Of a DNA stretch of 64,000 bases, positions 54,472 through 63,565 are shown piece by piece. Origin of the DNA: Gammaproteobacteria bacterium BRH_c0 (GTDB lineage: Bacteria; Pseudomonadota; Gammaproteobacteria; Pseudomonadales; Porticoccaceae); NCBI GenBank assembly GCA_000961645.1, contig LADM01000021.1, positions 26,846-90,845 on the forward strand, written 5' to 3'. The number at the start of each line of letters is the position of its first letter. Position 1 is the stretch's first letter. The position numbers and the translations under genes are program-made. The notes beneath the pieces were generated by a model. It was not told the origin of the DNA and made no database searches. It saw only the letters and a program-made list of their open reading frames with translations.

Positions 54472-55641
54472 ATGTTCAAAGTGCGTACCTACAACCAGAT
54501 CTCACCCCTCGGGCTCAACCGTTTTGATAGCAGCCGTTACCAGGTTGGCCCCGAGCTGGCCGATCCCGATGCCTTTATTCTGCGCAGCCAGAAGCTGCAG
54601 GGTGAACCTGTTCCCGCCAGCGTGCTTGGCGTGGCCCGCGCCGGTGCCGGGGTCAACAATATTCCGGTGCCCGAATACACCGCTAAGGGTATCGTGGTGT
54701 TCAACACCCCCGGCGCCAACGCCAATGCGGTGAAGGAACTGATTGCGGCGGCCCTGCTGCTCAGCTCCCGGGATATTTTTGGCGGCATGAACTATGTGCA
54801 GGGACTCACCCACATGACCGATGCCGGTGAGATGTCCAAACTGCTGGAAAAGGAAAAGAAAAACTTTGCCGGTTCGGAAATCCTCGGCAAGACCCTCGGC
54901 GTGATCGGCCTTGGCGCCATCGGTTCCATGGTCGCCAACATGGCCCTTGAACTGGGCATGAATGTGGCGGGCTACGACCCGGCGCTGTCGGTGGAGTCCG
55001 CCTGGCGCCTGTCGAGCCGGGTTGAAAAAATGGACAGCCTGCAGTCACTGCTCGCCAAGTCGGATTACGTCACCCTGCATGTGCCGGCCATTGCCGCTAC
55101 CCGTCACCTGATCAATGGGGATACCGTCAAGTTCTTCAAGCCGGGCGCCAAGCTGCTCAATTTTGCCCGCGAGGAGATTGTGGAGGCCGAGGCCCTGATT
55201 GCCGCGCTGGACAACGGTACTCTCGGTGGCTACACCGCCGACTTCCCCACCCCGCAGCTGCTGGGGCGCAAGAACGTGATCCTGATGCCCCACATCGGCG
55301 CCAGCACCGAAGAGGCGGAGGAGAACTGCGCGATTATGGCGGCGGACCAGCTGATGGATTTCCTTGAGAACGGCAACATTCTCAATTCCGTCAACTTCCC
55401 GCCCACCGTCATGGCCCGCAGCGGCGGTCACCGCATCACCTTCAGCAACGACAATGTGCCAAAGGTGCTGGGCAACGTGCTGGCCATTCTGGCCGACAGC
55501 GATAACAACGTCATCGACCTGGTCAACAAGAGCCGTGACAACGTGGCCTACAACATTATCGATGTGGAAGATGCGCCTGCGGCCGACATCATTGCCCGCA
55601 TTACTGCGGTTGAAGGCGTGATCCGCGTGCGCGTACTGTAA
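54472..55641 (+). CDS. serA: D-3-phosphoglycerate dehydrogenase
   Basis: A 389-residue NAD-dependent enzyme with C-terminal ACT domain. Nucleotide motif GLGAIGSMVANMAL, catalytic Arg in NFAREEIVEAEAL, catalytic His in PHIGASTEEAEENCA; ACT region VLAILADSDNNVIDLVNKSR (about residues 335-389). The N-terminal GVARAGAGVNNIPV is the typical substrate part. First step of serine synthesis, followed by SerC. AGAGGC before the ATG. Confidence 0.95.
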   Translation: MFKVRTYNQISPLGLNRFDSSRYQVGPELADPDAFILRSQKLQGEPVPASVLGVARAGAGVNNIPVPEYTAKGIVVFNTPGANANAVKELIAAALLLSSRDIFGGMNYVQGLTHMTDAGEMSKLLEKEKKNFAGSEILGKTLGVIGLGAIGSMVANMALELGMNVAGYDPALSVESAWRLSSRVEKMDSLQSLLAKSDYVTLHVPAIAATRHLINGDTVKFFKPGAKLLNFAREEIVEAEALIAALDNGTLGGYTADFPTPQLLGRKNVILMPHIGASTEEAEENCAIMAADQLMDFLENGNILNSVNFPPTVMARSGGHRITFSNDNVPKVLGNVLAILADSDNNVIDLVNKSRDNVAYNIIDVEDAPAADIIARITAVEGVIRVRVL

Positions 55642-55656
55642 CCATCTGTACCCGGG

Positions 55657-55690
55657 TCAGCCGCGCGAGCGTGCGGCTGACCCGCTTTTT
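55657..55690 (+). terminator. Terminator after serA
   Basis: Stem GTCAGCCGC / GCGGCTGAC with an 8-base loop, then CCGCTTTTT. The following CTCCCGT pair (55691-55704) is a short 7-bp tandem. Confidence 0.85.
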
Positions 55691-55726
55691 CTCCCGTCTC
55701 CCGTCTCTCATTACCCATTCCCAGCC

Positions 55727-58402
55727 CTAACCGGCAATGCTTTTGCGCAGCTGCTCCACTTCCATCCCCAGGGTGTCCATGGCGGCGTAGGTCTTCTCCT
55801 CATCCTGATTTTTAACCGCCAGGTGCAGCGCCCGCACTGCCCGTTCCAGATAGGTCATCTTGAAGACCCCGGCAATACCCAGCAGCTGGTGAATGCTTTC
55901 CCGCAGGCTGTCGTCGTTGCGCGAGTCGATGGCCGTTTGTGCCGAATGGGTGAGTTTGGCCACTTCGTGGATAAACAGTTCGAGATCCACATGGGAGGGT
56001 GTCTGGGCGGGATGGTCGCTATCGGCAGCTGGCAAAGCAGGAATCTGCAGGTGCTGCCTGAGAGTGGTGAACAGCCTGGCTTCATCAAAGGGCTTGAACA
56101 GCAGGTCGTTGGCCCCGGCATCGAACAGGGCATTTTCCTCCTGCTGGAGTATATCGGCAGTCAGCATCACAATCGGTGTGTCGCGGTTGGGGCCGTGGCC
56201 GCTGCGGATATTTTTGACAGCGTTGATGCCATTGACTTCAGGCATGTGCACATCCATCAAAATAAGGTCGAACGGCTGCTGATCGCAGATGATGATGGCT
56301 TCCAGACCATTGGTGACCGTGGTGTAGTGGCTGCCGAGCTTTTGCATAAAGGTGGATAGCAGCAGGCGGTTGAACTCGTTGTCCTCGGCAATCAGGATAT
56401 TGGCTTGCAGGGATGCGCCGCCAGCGAAATGGTTGCCATTTTTCTCGCGGCTTTGTTCGGTAAAAATCTCGATAATCTCGGCGATTACCGGGGGTTTGTC
56501 CATGAACAATACTGGTTGCTGGTAGGGCATCTGGTCCTGGTGCAGTGCCGCAGTGAGGGTGTTGAGGGGCGAAATGATCAGGATAGGACAGCTGAAACGC
56601 TCCTTCAGATAGGCGGCATGCTGATCGAACATCCCCGCAGCCTGACCGACCGGCACAGAATAGACAATGATATCGGGGGCCTGGAACTTGCCGCCAATCT
56701 CCAGATCTGCGGTGGTTTCACAGGATTCGATATTCACCACAAAATTACCCAGCATATGCTCCATCGCCTGGCGGCTGTGGGGATGCGGATCAAACAGCAG
56801 GGCGCACTGGTAGCGTGCGGTGGCGGTTGAGGGCTGAAAGGGAGCCAGTGGCAACGGCAGTTCAACCCGAAACGTGGTGCCCTTGCCCGCCATACTCTCG
56901 ATGTTGATATTGCCGCCCATCTGCATCACCAGGTTGCGGACGATGGTCAGCCCGAGCCCCGAGCCGCCAAAGCGCCGCGAGATGGAATTATCGGCCTGGG
57001 AGAAAGGCTCAAAAATCAGGGCGCGCTGCTTTTCGGGGATACCGATACCGGTGTCGATAACACTGATCGCCAGCCGCGCCGTGTTGTGGTCGCTACCCCG
57101 GGTTTGAACTTGCACCACCACCTCGCCACTGGTGGTGAACTTGATGGCGTTGGATACCAGGTTGTAAACGATCTGGCGCACCCGCAGGGTGTCGCCAATC
57201 AGTGCCTGCGGCACATCGGGGGCAATATCCAGAATCAGTTCGAGGCCTTTTTGATGGGCCGTTGGCGCCATCAGCGAGATCGGGGTTTCGATGCAATCGG
57301 TGAGATTGAATACCGACGTTTCCAGCACAATGCCGTTGGATTGCAGGCGCGTGATATCGAGGATGTCATCGATCAACTGCAGTAGCTGCAAAGACGCCTG
57401 CTGGATGATCTCACAGTAGCGTTTTTCGGCAGAGTCCAGCTTCGAGTCACCCAGCAAGCGCACAAAACCCTGGATAGCGGTAATGGGCGTGCGCAGCTCG
57501 TGGCTCATCTGGGCGAGGAAATCGCTCTTTGCCTGGTTGGCGGCCTCTGCATCCTGGCGGGCGTGGTCGAGGGCCAGGTTGTTTTTCTTCAGATCATCAA
57601 GGGTTTTTTGCAGCTGGATGGTGGCATCAGACACCTTTTTTTGCAGGTTGTGGCGGCTTTCTGCCACGGTCTGGGCGAGGTGATTGATGCCCTGGGCGAG
57701 AATTGCCAGTTCATCATTGCTGGTGGGGTTGAGCTGGGTGTAGAGGTTGCCCTGCTCCAGTTCCCTGACCATGCGCGTCATGGCGATGATGGGCTGTACC
57801 ACCTTGTTGCTCAAAAAGTAGGTGAGTATCGCCGCGCCTGTGAGGATCACCAGGCTGATCAGGACGTGGGTCAGTAAAATTGCCCGGGTCTGCTGTTCCA
57901 TTGCCGACTTGTCGGCGCTGACGACCACCCAGCCGAGCAGGTTCTTCTCGCCATCACTCTCTGCCTCTTCGTATTCGTAGTCAGATACATCGAGGTTGGT
58001 GAGATAGACCGGCTTCTCAATCACCAGGCGTGTGTCGTTTAGGGCCGTGTATTCACCATTCTTGTATTCCCGGGGGCTGGGCGCCGTAGTGGAGCCCGAA
58101 GCAAAGAGAATATCCCTGTTGTGATCGAGGAAAACCACCGAAAGAATGGATGGAATCTGCTCTGCCGCCATGGTGAGCGGCTTGAGCAGGTCTGCCCGTG
58201 CTGAATAGAGAGCAAAATCCGAGATCGCTGCCAGATTGCCAGCGGTGAGTTCCGTGGTTTTATTCAGGCTGGCTTCAATCTCGGCGCTGCGGGTTTCAAT
58301 GGTGTGCCAGGTGATGATAGAGGTCACAATCAACACCGGAATAATACTCAGCAAAAAGAGCTTGGTGCGGATGCCTGTGGTATTGCAGGGTTTGTCTGTC
58401 AC
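55727..58402 (-). CDS. GacS/BarA-like hybrid sensor histidine kinase
   Basis: An 891-residue tripartite kinase. Two membrane helices (about 13-33 and 185-205) flank a periplasmic domain, then HAMP, HisKA with SHELRTP (about residue 310), HATPase (N-box NLVSNAIKF, DTGIGIPE, GGSGLGLTI), a degenerate receiver (about 530-640, the acceptor Asp position reads PDIIVYS), a true receiver (IAEDNEFNR, DLILMDVHMPEVNG, MLTAD, LLFKPFD; about 660-780) and HPt with His in SIHQLLGIAGVF. The domain order is that of GacS/BarA. Operon with the periplasmic binding protein gene (ATGA overlap). Confidence 0.9.
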   Translation of the reverse strand: MTDKPCNTTGIRTKLFLLSIIPVLIVTSIITWHTIETRSAEIEASLNKTTELTAGNLAAISDFALYSARADLLKPLTMAAEQIPSILSVVFLDHNRDILFASGSTTAPSPREYKNGEYTALNDTRLVIEKPVYLTNLDVSDYEYEEAESDGEKNLLGWVVVSADKSAMEQQTRAILLTHVLISLVILTGAAILTYFLSNKVVQPIIAMTRMVRELEQGNLYTQLNPTSNDELAILAQGINHLAQTVAESRHNLQKKVSDATIQLQKTLDDLKKNNLALDHARQDAEAANQAKSDFLAQMSHELRTPITAIQGFVRLLGDSKLDSAEKRYCEIIQQASLQLLQLIDDILDITRLQSNGIVLETSVFNLTDCIETPISLMAPTAHQKGLELILDIAPDVPQALIGDTLRVRQIVYNLVSNAIKFTTSGEVVVQVQTRGSDHNTARLAISVIDTGIGIPEKQRALIFEPFSQADNSISRRFGGSGLGLTIVRNLVMQMGGNINIESMAGKGTTFRVELPLPLAPFQPSTATARYQCALLFDPHPHSRQAMEHMLGNFVVNIESCETTADLEIGGKFQAPDIIVYSVPVGQAAGMFDQHAAYLKERFSCPILIISPLNTLTAALHQDQMPYQQPVLFMDKPPVIAEIIEIFTEQSREKNGNHFAGGASLQANILIAEDNEFNRLLLSTFMQKLGSHYTTVTNGLEAIIICDQQPFDLILMDVHMPEVNGINAVKNIRSGHGPNRDTPIVMLTADILQQEENALFDAGANDLLFKPFDEARLFTTLRQHLQIPALPAADSDHPAQTPSHVDLELFIHEVAKLTHSAQTAIDSRNDDSLRESIHQLLGIAGVFKMTYLERAVRALHLAVKNQDEEKTYAAMDTLGMEVEQLRKSIAG

Positions 58403-59394
58403 GGTGTCTTGTCCTTGTCGAGACGCTGAACAAGTTGCTGGTAAACAGCTTCCTCGCTGGTGATGGGTATGTCGAGGGCTCTGGCAACGTAAAGATTGAG
58501 CTCAAGGGTAAAATAGTGCGGCTCAAATGCCTGCCACAGTGCCTCATCATCCTGGTTGATGTAGCGTTCGAGCCATTCGCCCGCCTGTCGGCTGACATCC
58601 TGAGGCGACGTCAGCAGCGAGGCCAGGGCGCCAGCCTGGGTGTAGGAGCGCGAGAAACCGAGAACGGGAATCTTGCGCTTGTAGCTCAGATACAGCGCCC
58701 AGCGGGCGATGGCGCGGTTAAAAATGCCCTGGTCGGGTATGGCGAGAAACAGGTCGCTGCGGTTGATCAGGGGCGTCAGTTTTACCAGCGGATTGGTGTG
58801 CTCGTCTATCTCTTCGGCAACCAGAGTGAGGTTGTGGTGCGCAGCCAGTTTCTCCAGCATAGGCTTGTGCTGTCTTGAGACAGGGCCGAGTGCTGTCGAC
58901 AGTATTTTCATGTCCGGTTTCAGCAATGTGGCCAGCACCATGAAGCGTTCCAGGGGTTGGTTGATAAAGATGGCTGCGCGCTGGTCGAGATGGACTGGCT
59001 GGTCTGCGGTCATGTTGAGCCAGGCGGATTCAGTGACGAACAGGCTCAAGAGTCGGTTGTCCGGGAATTGCCGCAACGCCAGCTCGGTGGCACTGGTGCC
59101 AATCGCCACCAGCAAGCGGTCGCTGCTGATCGCGCTGGCGTCAAGATTGCGGGCCAGGGTGACTTGCACCCTGGCGGCAGGATCTTGCGCGCTGACCCTG
59201 GCTTTCAGGGCCTCAGCCAGTTCGTCGTAGTAGGGGGTGTGGGCCGAGAGAATGATGTCAATCCTGGTGGCGGCATGCAGGCTTTGACCTGCGAGCAACA
59301 GCACAACAGTGAGGCAATAGCGCAAACCTGACAGCAGGCCTGATCGTCCCTGCCTGCCGGCACTGGCATCAGCCTTCCTGCTGGCCATGGTCAT
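58399..59394 (-). CDS. Periplasmic binding protein-like (COG2984-type)
   Basis: A 331-residue exported protein: signal segment GLRYCLTVVLLLAGQSLHAA (cleavage near residue 42), then lines typical of the COG2984 ABC sugar/solute-binding fold (HTPYYDELAEALKARV, VAIGTSATELALRQ, SRSYTQAGALASLLTSP). No transporter partner is adjacent, and its start of the operon contact is with a sensor kinase, so it may be a ligand-binding sensor partner. GTG/ATG choice near 59388-59394 unresolved. Confidence 0.75.
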   Translation of the reverse strand: MTMASRKADASAGRQGRSGLLSGLRYCLTVVLLLAGQSLHAATRIDIILSAHTPYYDELAEALKARVSAQDPAARVQVTLARNLDASAISSDRLLVAIGTSATELALRQFPDNRLLSLFVTESAWLNMTADQPVHLDQRAAIFINQPLERFMVLATLLKPDMKILSTALGPVSRQHKPMLEKLAAHHNLTLVAEEIDEHTNPLVKLTPLINRSDLFLAIPDQGIFNRAIARWALYLSYKRKIPVLGFSRSYTQAGALASLLTSPQDVSRQAGEWLERYINQDDEALWQAFEPHYFTLELNLYVARALDIPITSEEAVYQQLVQRLDKDKTP

Positions 59395-59443
59395 TTCATC
59401 GGTCCTGCGCTAGTTGATTCATTCCCTTCCGTGCAGTGCAAAA

Positions 59444-61579
59444 TCAGGGAAACGTAATTTCCGCAACAAGGAACAGTCGTGTTTCAAACTGGTTTTGGGG
59501 GCTGAATTCAGCATAGTTGCTGCCTATATTCTGCGCCACCAGTTTCACCCTGCCAGCACTGTTGGCGACGCTGAAATCATAGGCCAGCTGGGCATCCACC
59601 CGGGTAAAGCTCTCGGTGTCTTTGCCATCCTCCCAGCGCAACCCTGATTGGTAATAAGTAAACAGTGACACAGACCAGGCTTCATCAAGACGCTGCCCGA
59701 TGAGCAGCCCGGCGTTATGGCGGGCCATGCGGTCATCCCGGTCCATCACCACGGGCACCGGCAAACGCGAGCGCAGCTGGCGGCTGTCCATATCGGTGTT
59801 GGTGTAATGCAGGCGCACAAAGGTGCTGGCGCTCAGCCGCGCATTGAGCTGGAATTCAGCGCCGCTGAAATGCCAGTAACCGTTGTTTTCAAAACGTCGC
59901 AGCTCGCTGTCAAACAGCGAGGTTGGCGGTACGTTGGGTTCGCGCAAATCGTCGATGACATCGGTGACTTTTTCGTCAAACAGGCGCAGGTCAAAATTCA
60001 GGTCGGGGTCGGCGGCACGGAACAGGTAGGCCACTTCAAAGCTCTCGAGTTTTTCCTCCTGAAGGTTCGGATCTGAGCGCCGCAGGATGTCAAAGATCAG
60101 GCCATTGACGCTGGCGATACTGTTTTCATTGGCTTCCAGCAGCGATGGTGCGCGGTTGCCCCTGGCGTAGCCAAAGCGCAGGAAGTGGCGGGGATTGAGA
60201 GCAATATTGGCTGAAACACGCGGCGAAGTCAGGGTGCCCACAAAGGTTTTTTCCACCATGGCGCCGCCATTGAGGGTCAGCCACCCGGTGACCTGCCATT
60301 CGCTGTGGGCAAACAGGCGTTGGTAGTCTTCATCCACATCAGCGTTGAAGCCGTAGGGGTGTGCCGCCGAAAATGACTCGTGGCGCGAGCCCACTCCCCA
60401 GGCACCGCGCAGGGTGGGTGTGAGGGTAAAGCTGTGTTTCAGCTCGGCGTCGTAGCGCTCCGACTTCATGTTGCCAAAGCCGCTCGACACCTCCAGGTTG
60501 AGGGCGCCGATCAGGGCCAGTGCATCACTGCTGCCCAGGCCGGTCATGGCTGACACCAGGTTAATGACAGGTTGGGGTGTGGGAGTGACTGCAGTCAGGA
60601 AGGCCGCTGTTGCTGCATCGAGCCCAAGCTGGGTGTAGAAGGGGCCGAGGGGAACAAAATTGCGGGCCTGGAAATGGTTGTGGTAAAGGCGCAGCTCCAG
60701 CTCATTGTTTCTATCCAGGCTGCGAGTCCAGCTGGCTGACTGGAAGTGGCTGCTGAACAGGCTGGGAGAATAATCCTCAGGACTGCTACCGTCGCCCCAA
60801 CCGAGACGGTCGCGGGCGTAGCCCAGATGCAGCTGCAGGGTATCGCGCAGATTGGGGGTATAGGTGCTGCTAACGTTGCCGTTAAACAGTTCCCGTCCGT
60901 CCTCGATAGGCCCCTCAGGCACAGCCGGAAAACCGTTGTTGTGCTGGTAGCCGAGTGAGGCGCGGTAATCCATGGCGCCGATGCGGTCACTGTAGCTGAG
61001 GCTGGCGTTGCGGGTGTGGAGATCGCCCAGCGTGCTGCGCAGGGTGAGGCCGCTGTCCTGCACCGGCTTGCGGGTGACAATATTGACCGAGCCCATAAAG
61101 GCGTTTGAACCCTGGGCGGCAGCATTGGAGCCGCGGATGATTTCGATATGGTCGATATCGGCAAGCTCGATACCGAGGGTGCCCCAGTTGACGGTGGAAA
61201 AGATCGACACGTACACCGAGCGGCCATCCACCATCACTTCCATCTGGTTGGGAAATTCACGGCCAATGCCGTGGTAACTGATCCCGTAGCGGTTGTTGTT
61301 GACATGGTAGGACTGGAAGCCGGGCACCAGACGGAAGATATCGACAAAATTCTGCGCGCCGGACATGGCGATCAGTTCGCGGTCGATGATGGTGACACTG
61401 GCGGGTGCCAGTTCAAGGCGCTGTTCAAAACCGGATACCGCGCTAACGCTGGGAATATCTCCGAGCAGGTCACTCTCGGTAAAAAATACGTTTTCGGCGT
61501 TTGCCTGTATGCCAGCCAATAGTGCGAAGCAGGCCGAGAGGCCCTGCAGGAGCGGAAGCTTCAAGCGTCCTGGTTGCAT
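59444..61579 (-). CDS. TonB-dependent outer-membrane receptor
   Basis: A 711-residue beta-barrel receptor. Signal peptide GLSACFALLAGIQANA; a TonB-box-like N-terminal segment; plug domain with IDHIEIIRGSNAAAQGSNAFMGSVNIVTR; C-terminal barrel ending AEITFP (terminal Phe-like signature). The M19 start at 61579 is used because the first 18 residues lack signal features; AAGGA lies 8 bases upstream. Ligand not inferable. Upstream of the binding-protein/kinase pair with 49 bases between. Confidence 0.92.
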   Translation of the reverse strand: MQPGRLKLPLLQGLSACFALLAGIQANAENVFFTESDLLGDIPSVSAVSGFEQRLELAPASVTIIDRELIAMSGAQNFVDIFRLVPGFQSYHVNNNRYGISYHGIGREFPNQMEVMVDGRSVYVSIFSTVNWGTLGIELADIDHIEIIRGSNAAAQGSNAFMGSVNIVTRKPVQDSGLTLRSTLGDLHTRNASLSYSDRIGAMDYRASLGYQHNNGFPAVPEGPIEDGRELFNGNVSSTYTPNLRDTLQLHLGYARDRLGWGDGSSPEDYSPSLFSSHFQSASWTRSLDRNNELELRLYHNHFQARNFVPLGPFYTQLGLDAATAAFLTAVTPTPQPVINLVSAMTGLGSSDALALIGALNLEVSSGFGNMKSERYDAELKHSFTLTPTLRGAWGVGSRHESFSAAHPYGFNADVDEDYQRLFAHSEWQVTGWLTLNGGAMVEKTFVGTLTSPRVSANIALNPRHFLRFGYARGNRAPSLLEANENSIASVNGLIFDILRRSDPNLQEEKLESFEVAYLFRAADPDLNFDLRLFDEKVTDVIDDLREPNVPPTSLFDSELRRFENNGYWHFSGAEFQLNARLSASTFVRLHYTNTDMDSRQLRSRLPVPVVMDRDDRMARHNAGLLIGQRLDEAWSVSLFTYYQSGLRWEDGKDTESFTRVDAQLAYDFSVANSAGRVKLVAQNIGSNYAEFSPQNQFETRLFLVAEITFP

Positions 61580-61689
61580 GGAGGTGATCCTTGGCCCGGA
61601 GTATTTGTGCGACATTTTATCGGCTTGCAACAATAAAACCAGTTATGATTCGGCGCCCTGACCGACGCTAGCAAGAGGGACATCTACCC

Positions 61690-62331
61690 ATGAGTCTTGA
61701 AGATGAACGGCGCGAATACCGCTACAGTCGCCTGACGCGGGCATCCCTCCACGACAGCCCCTTTGCCCAGTTCCAGCACTGGCTCGATCAGGCGCTGCAG
61801 GACAAAGGTGTTGCCGACCCCACCGCCATGTGTGTCGCTACCGTTGATGCCTCAGGCAAACCCTGGCAGAGGCTGGTACTGCTCAAGCATTTTGACGAGC
61901 ACGGCCTGGTGTTTTACACCAACCTGGGTAGTCGCAAGGCCCGTGATATCGCCGACAATCCCCAGGTGAGCCTGCATTTCCCCTGGAATGCCATGGATCG
62001 CCAGGTCATTGTCGGCGGCACGGCGCAGCGCCTGTCCAGTGTCGAGGTGCTCAAATACTTTATCTCCCGGCCCCGCGACAGCCAGCTGGCTGCCTGGTCC
62101 TCGCGGCAGAGCAGCCGCATCAACTCGCGCCAGGCCCTGGTGGGGCAATTCATGCAAATGCGGGAAAAATTCCGCCACGGCGACATTCCTGTCCCTGACT
62201 TCTGGGGTGGTTTCCGGGTAGCACCTGCGGAGTTTGAATTCTGGCAGGGCGGCGAACACCGTTTGCACGACCGCTTTCAGTATTTGCTCGATGACAGTGG
62301 CCAGTGGGTGATATCGCGGTTGGCGCCTTAG
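61690..62331 (+). CDS. pdxH: Pyridoxamine 5'-phosphate oxidase
   Basis: A 213-residue FMN enzyme making PLP. Diagnostic stretches [38 protein letters not shown] and the C-terminal [25 protein letters not shown]. Full-length for the family. Convergent with the AraC regulator; a heptad repeat element fills the gap. Confidence 0.97.
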   Translation: MSLEDERREYRYSRLTRASLHDSPFAQFQHWLDQALQDKGVADPTAMCVATVDASGKPWQRLVLLKHFDEHGLVFYTNLGSRKARDIADNPQVSLHFPWNAMDRQVIVGGTAQRLSSVEVLKYFISRPRDSQLAAWSSRQSSRINSRQALVGQFMQMREKFRHGDIPVPDFWGGFRVAPAEFEFWQGGEHRLHDRFQYLLDDSGQWVISRLAP

Positions 62332-62338
62332 AGATTTG

Positions 62339-62431
62339 GGTCTGAAGTCTGAAGTCTGAAGTCTGACGCTAAAAGCAGGGCAACAGCACTGAACATCTTG
62401 GCGTCAGACTTCAGACTTCCGACGTCAGACC
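62339..62431. repeat. Heptad-unit inverted repeat between pdxH and AraC gene
   Basis: Two 31-bp arms (62339-62369 and 62401-62431), inverted with three mismatches, separated by 31 bp. Arms contain four and about three copies of the 7-bp unit TCTGAAG, ending with a shared GACGC. Together a 93-bp long hairpin-forming sequence, same unit as in 19916-20029. No T-run, so probably not an ordinary terminator although it sits between convergent genes. Confidence 0.8.
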
Positions 62432-62438
62432 AAAGAAG

Positions 62439-63434
62439 TTAAGTAGTAAACAACTTCGCCCTCACCGTCTCCCGATACTTGCCCGGCGTGGCCTGAAAAA
62501 ACTGGCGAAACAGCCGGGTGAAGTAACTCACGTCCTGATAACCACACAGGCTGCAGATTTCCTGCAAGGTAAGGTTGGTCTGCTGCAGCAGGTCGCGGGC
62601 ATTGTTGAGGCGCAGTTCCTGCAGATAGTCCACCGGGGTTTTGCCCAGCCCGGTCTTGAAGCGGCGGTTGAAGGTGCGGGTGCTCATGCCGAACTGCTGG
62701 GCCAGCTGGGGAATGCTGACCCGCTTGGCAAAATTGTCCTGCAGCCAGATCTTGGTCTGCAAAATGTCCTCGTCGTAGTGGTATTCCACATGCTCGGCAA
62801 AGTAGCGGCTGGGCTCGAAGGTGCCGCGAATTTCGTGGAAGAAATTGCGCTCCACATTGTTGGCCACCGGCCGGCCAAACCACAGGAAGATGATATGCAC
62901 CATCAGCTCCGCCAGGGTGTTGACGCTGGCGGCGCAGTACAGGTTGCCGGCCTGGGTAATAAAGTACTGGCGCTTGAGTTGCACCAGCGGGTAATCCTTC
63001 TGGAACTGGTCAAAGTAGTGCCAGTGGGTGGTGGCGGGCTTGCCGTTGAGCAACCCTGCCGCCGCTACAAAACACACCCCGGTGCCCACTGCGGTGATGG
63101 CTGCCCCGCCCTCGTGCTGGGCCTTTAGCCAGTCAAGGTGATTCGGGTTGCGGGCGATGGCGCGGCGCGGATTGCGCCACTGGCCCGGTATATGGATCAG
63201 ATCCAGTTGCGGCGCGCTTTCCAGAGCCGTTGAGGTGGCGAGGGTAAATCCTGAAGCGGACTGGATGGGGGCCGCGCCGGAACTGATGGTGAGGATCTCC
63301 AGATCCGGGGCGTTGAGATGCAGCCCGCTGGCGGTTGAGCCCGCCGTTTTCATCATTTCGATGGGGAGGGTGGCGCTGGTGGCCAGCACGTTGTCGCACA
63401 GCAAAATGCCGACGCGGCGGAGGTTTGTGCTCAT
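62439..63434 (-). CDS. GlxA-type AraC-family transcriptional regulator
   Basis: A 331-residue regulator: DJ-1/PfpI-like N-terminal domain (RVGILLCDNVLATSATLPIEMM; VGTGVCFVAAAGLL, with a Cys at the nucleophile elbow) and C-terminal AraC double helix-turn-helix (VSIPQLAQQFGMSTRTFNRRF; LTLQEICSLCGYQDVSYFTRLFRQF). Its target and ligand are unknown. Divergent from the FabY-like ketoacyl synthase gene (131-base gap), so it may regulate it. Confidence 0.9.
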   Translation of the reverse strand: MSTNLRRVGILLCDNVLATSATLPIEMMKTAGSTASGLHLNAPDLEILTISSGAAPIQSASGFTLATSTALESAPQLDLIHIPGQWRNPRRAIARNPNHLDWLKAQHEGGAAITAVGTGVCFVAAAGLLNGKPATTHWHYFDQFQKDYPLVQLKRQYFITQAGNLYCAASVNTLAELMVHIIFLWFGRPVANNVERNFFHEIRGTFEPSRYFAEHVEYHYDEDILQTKIWLQDNFAKRVSIPQLAQQFGMSTRTFNRRFKTGLGKTPVDYLQELRLNNARDLLQQTNLTLQEICSLCGYQDVSYFTRLFRQFFQATPGKYRETVRAKLFTT

Positions 63435-63565
63435 AGGGGTGCCCTGTACTGGGTCGTCAGTTGATTTTGGCTGGATAATTAAACTATATGACCGAATAAG
63501 ACATTAAGTAAACAGCAGTCTCTGCCTACACTGAGTCATCGCTAGCAAAATTTTGAGACAAACCG

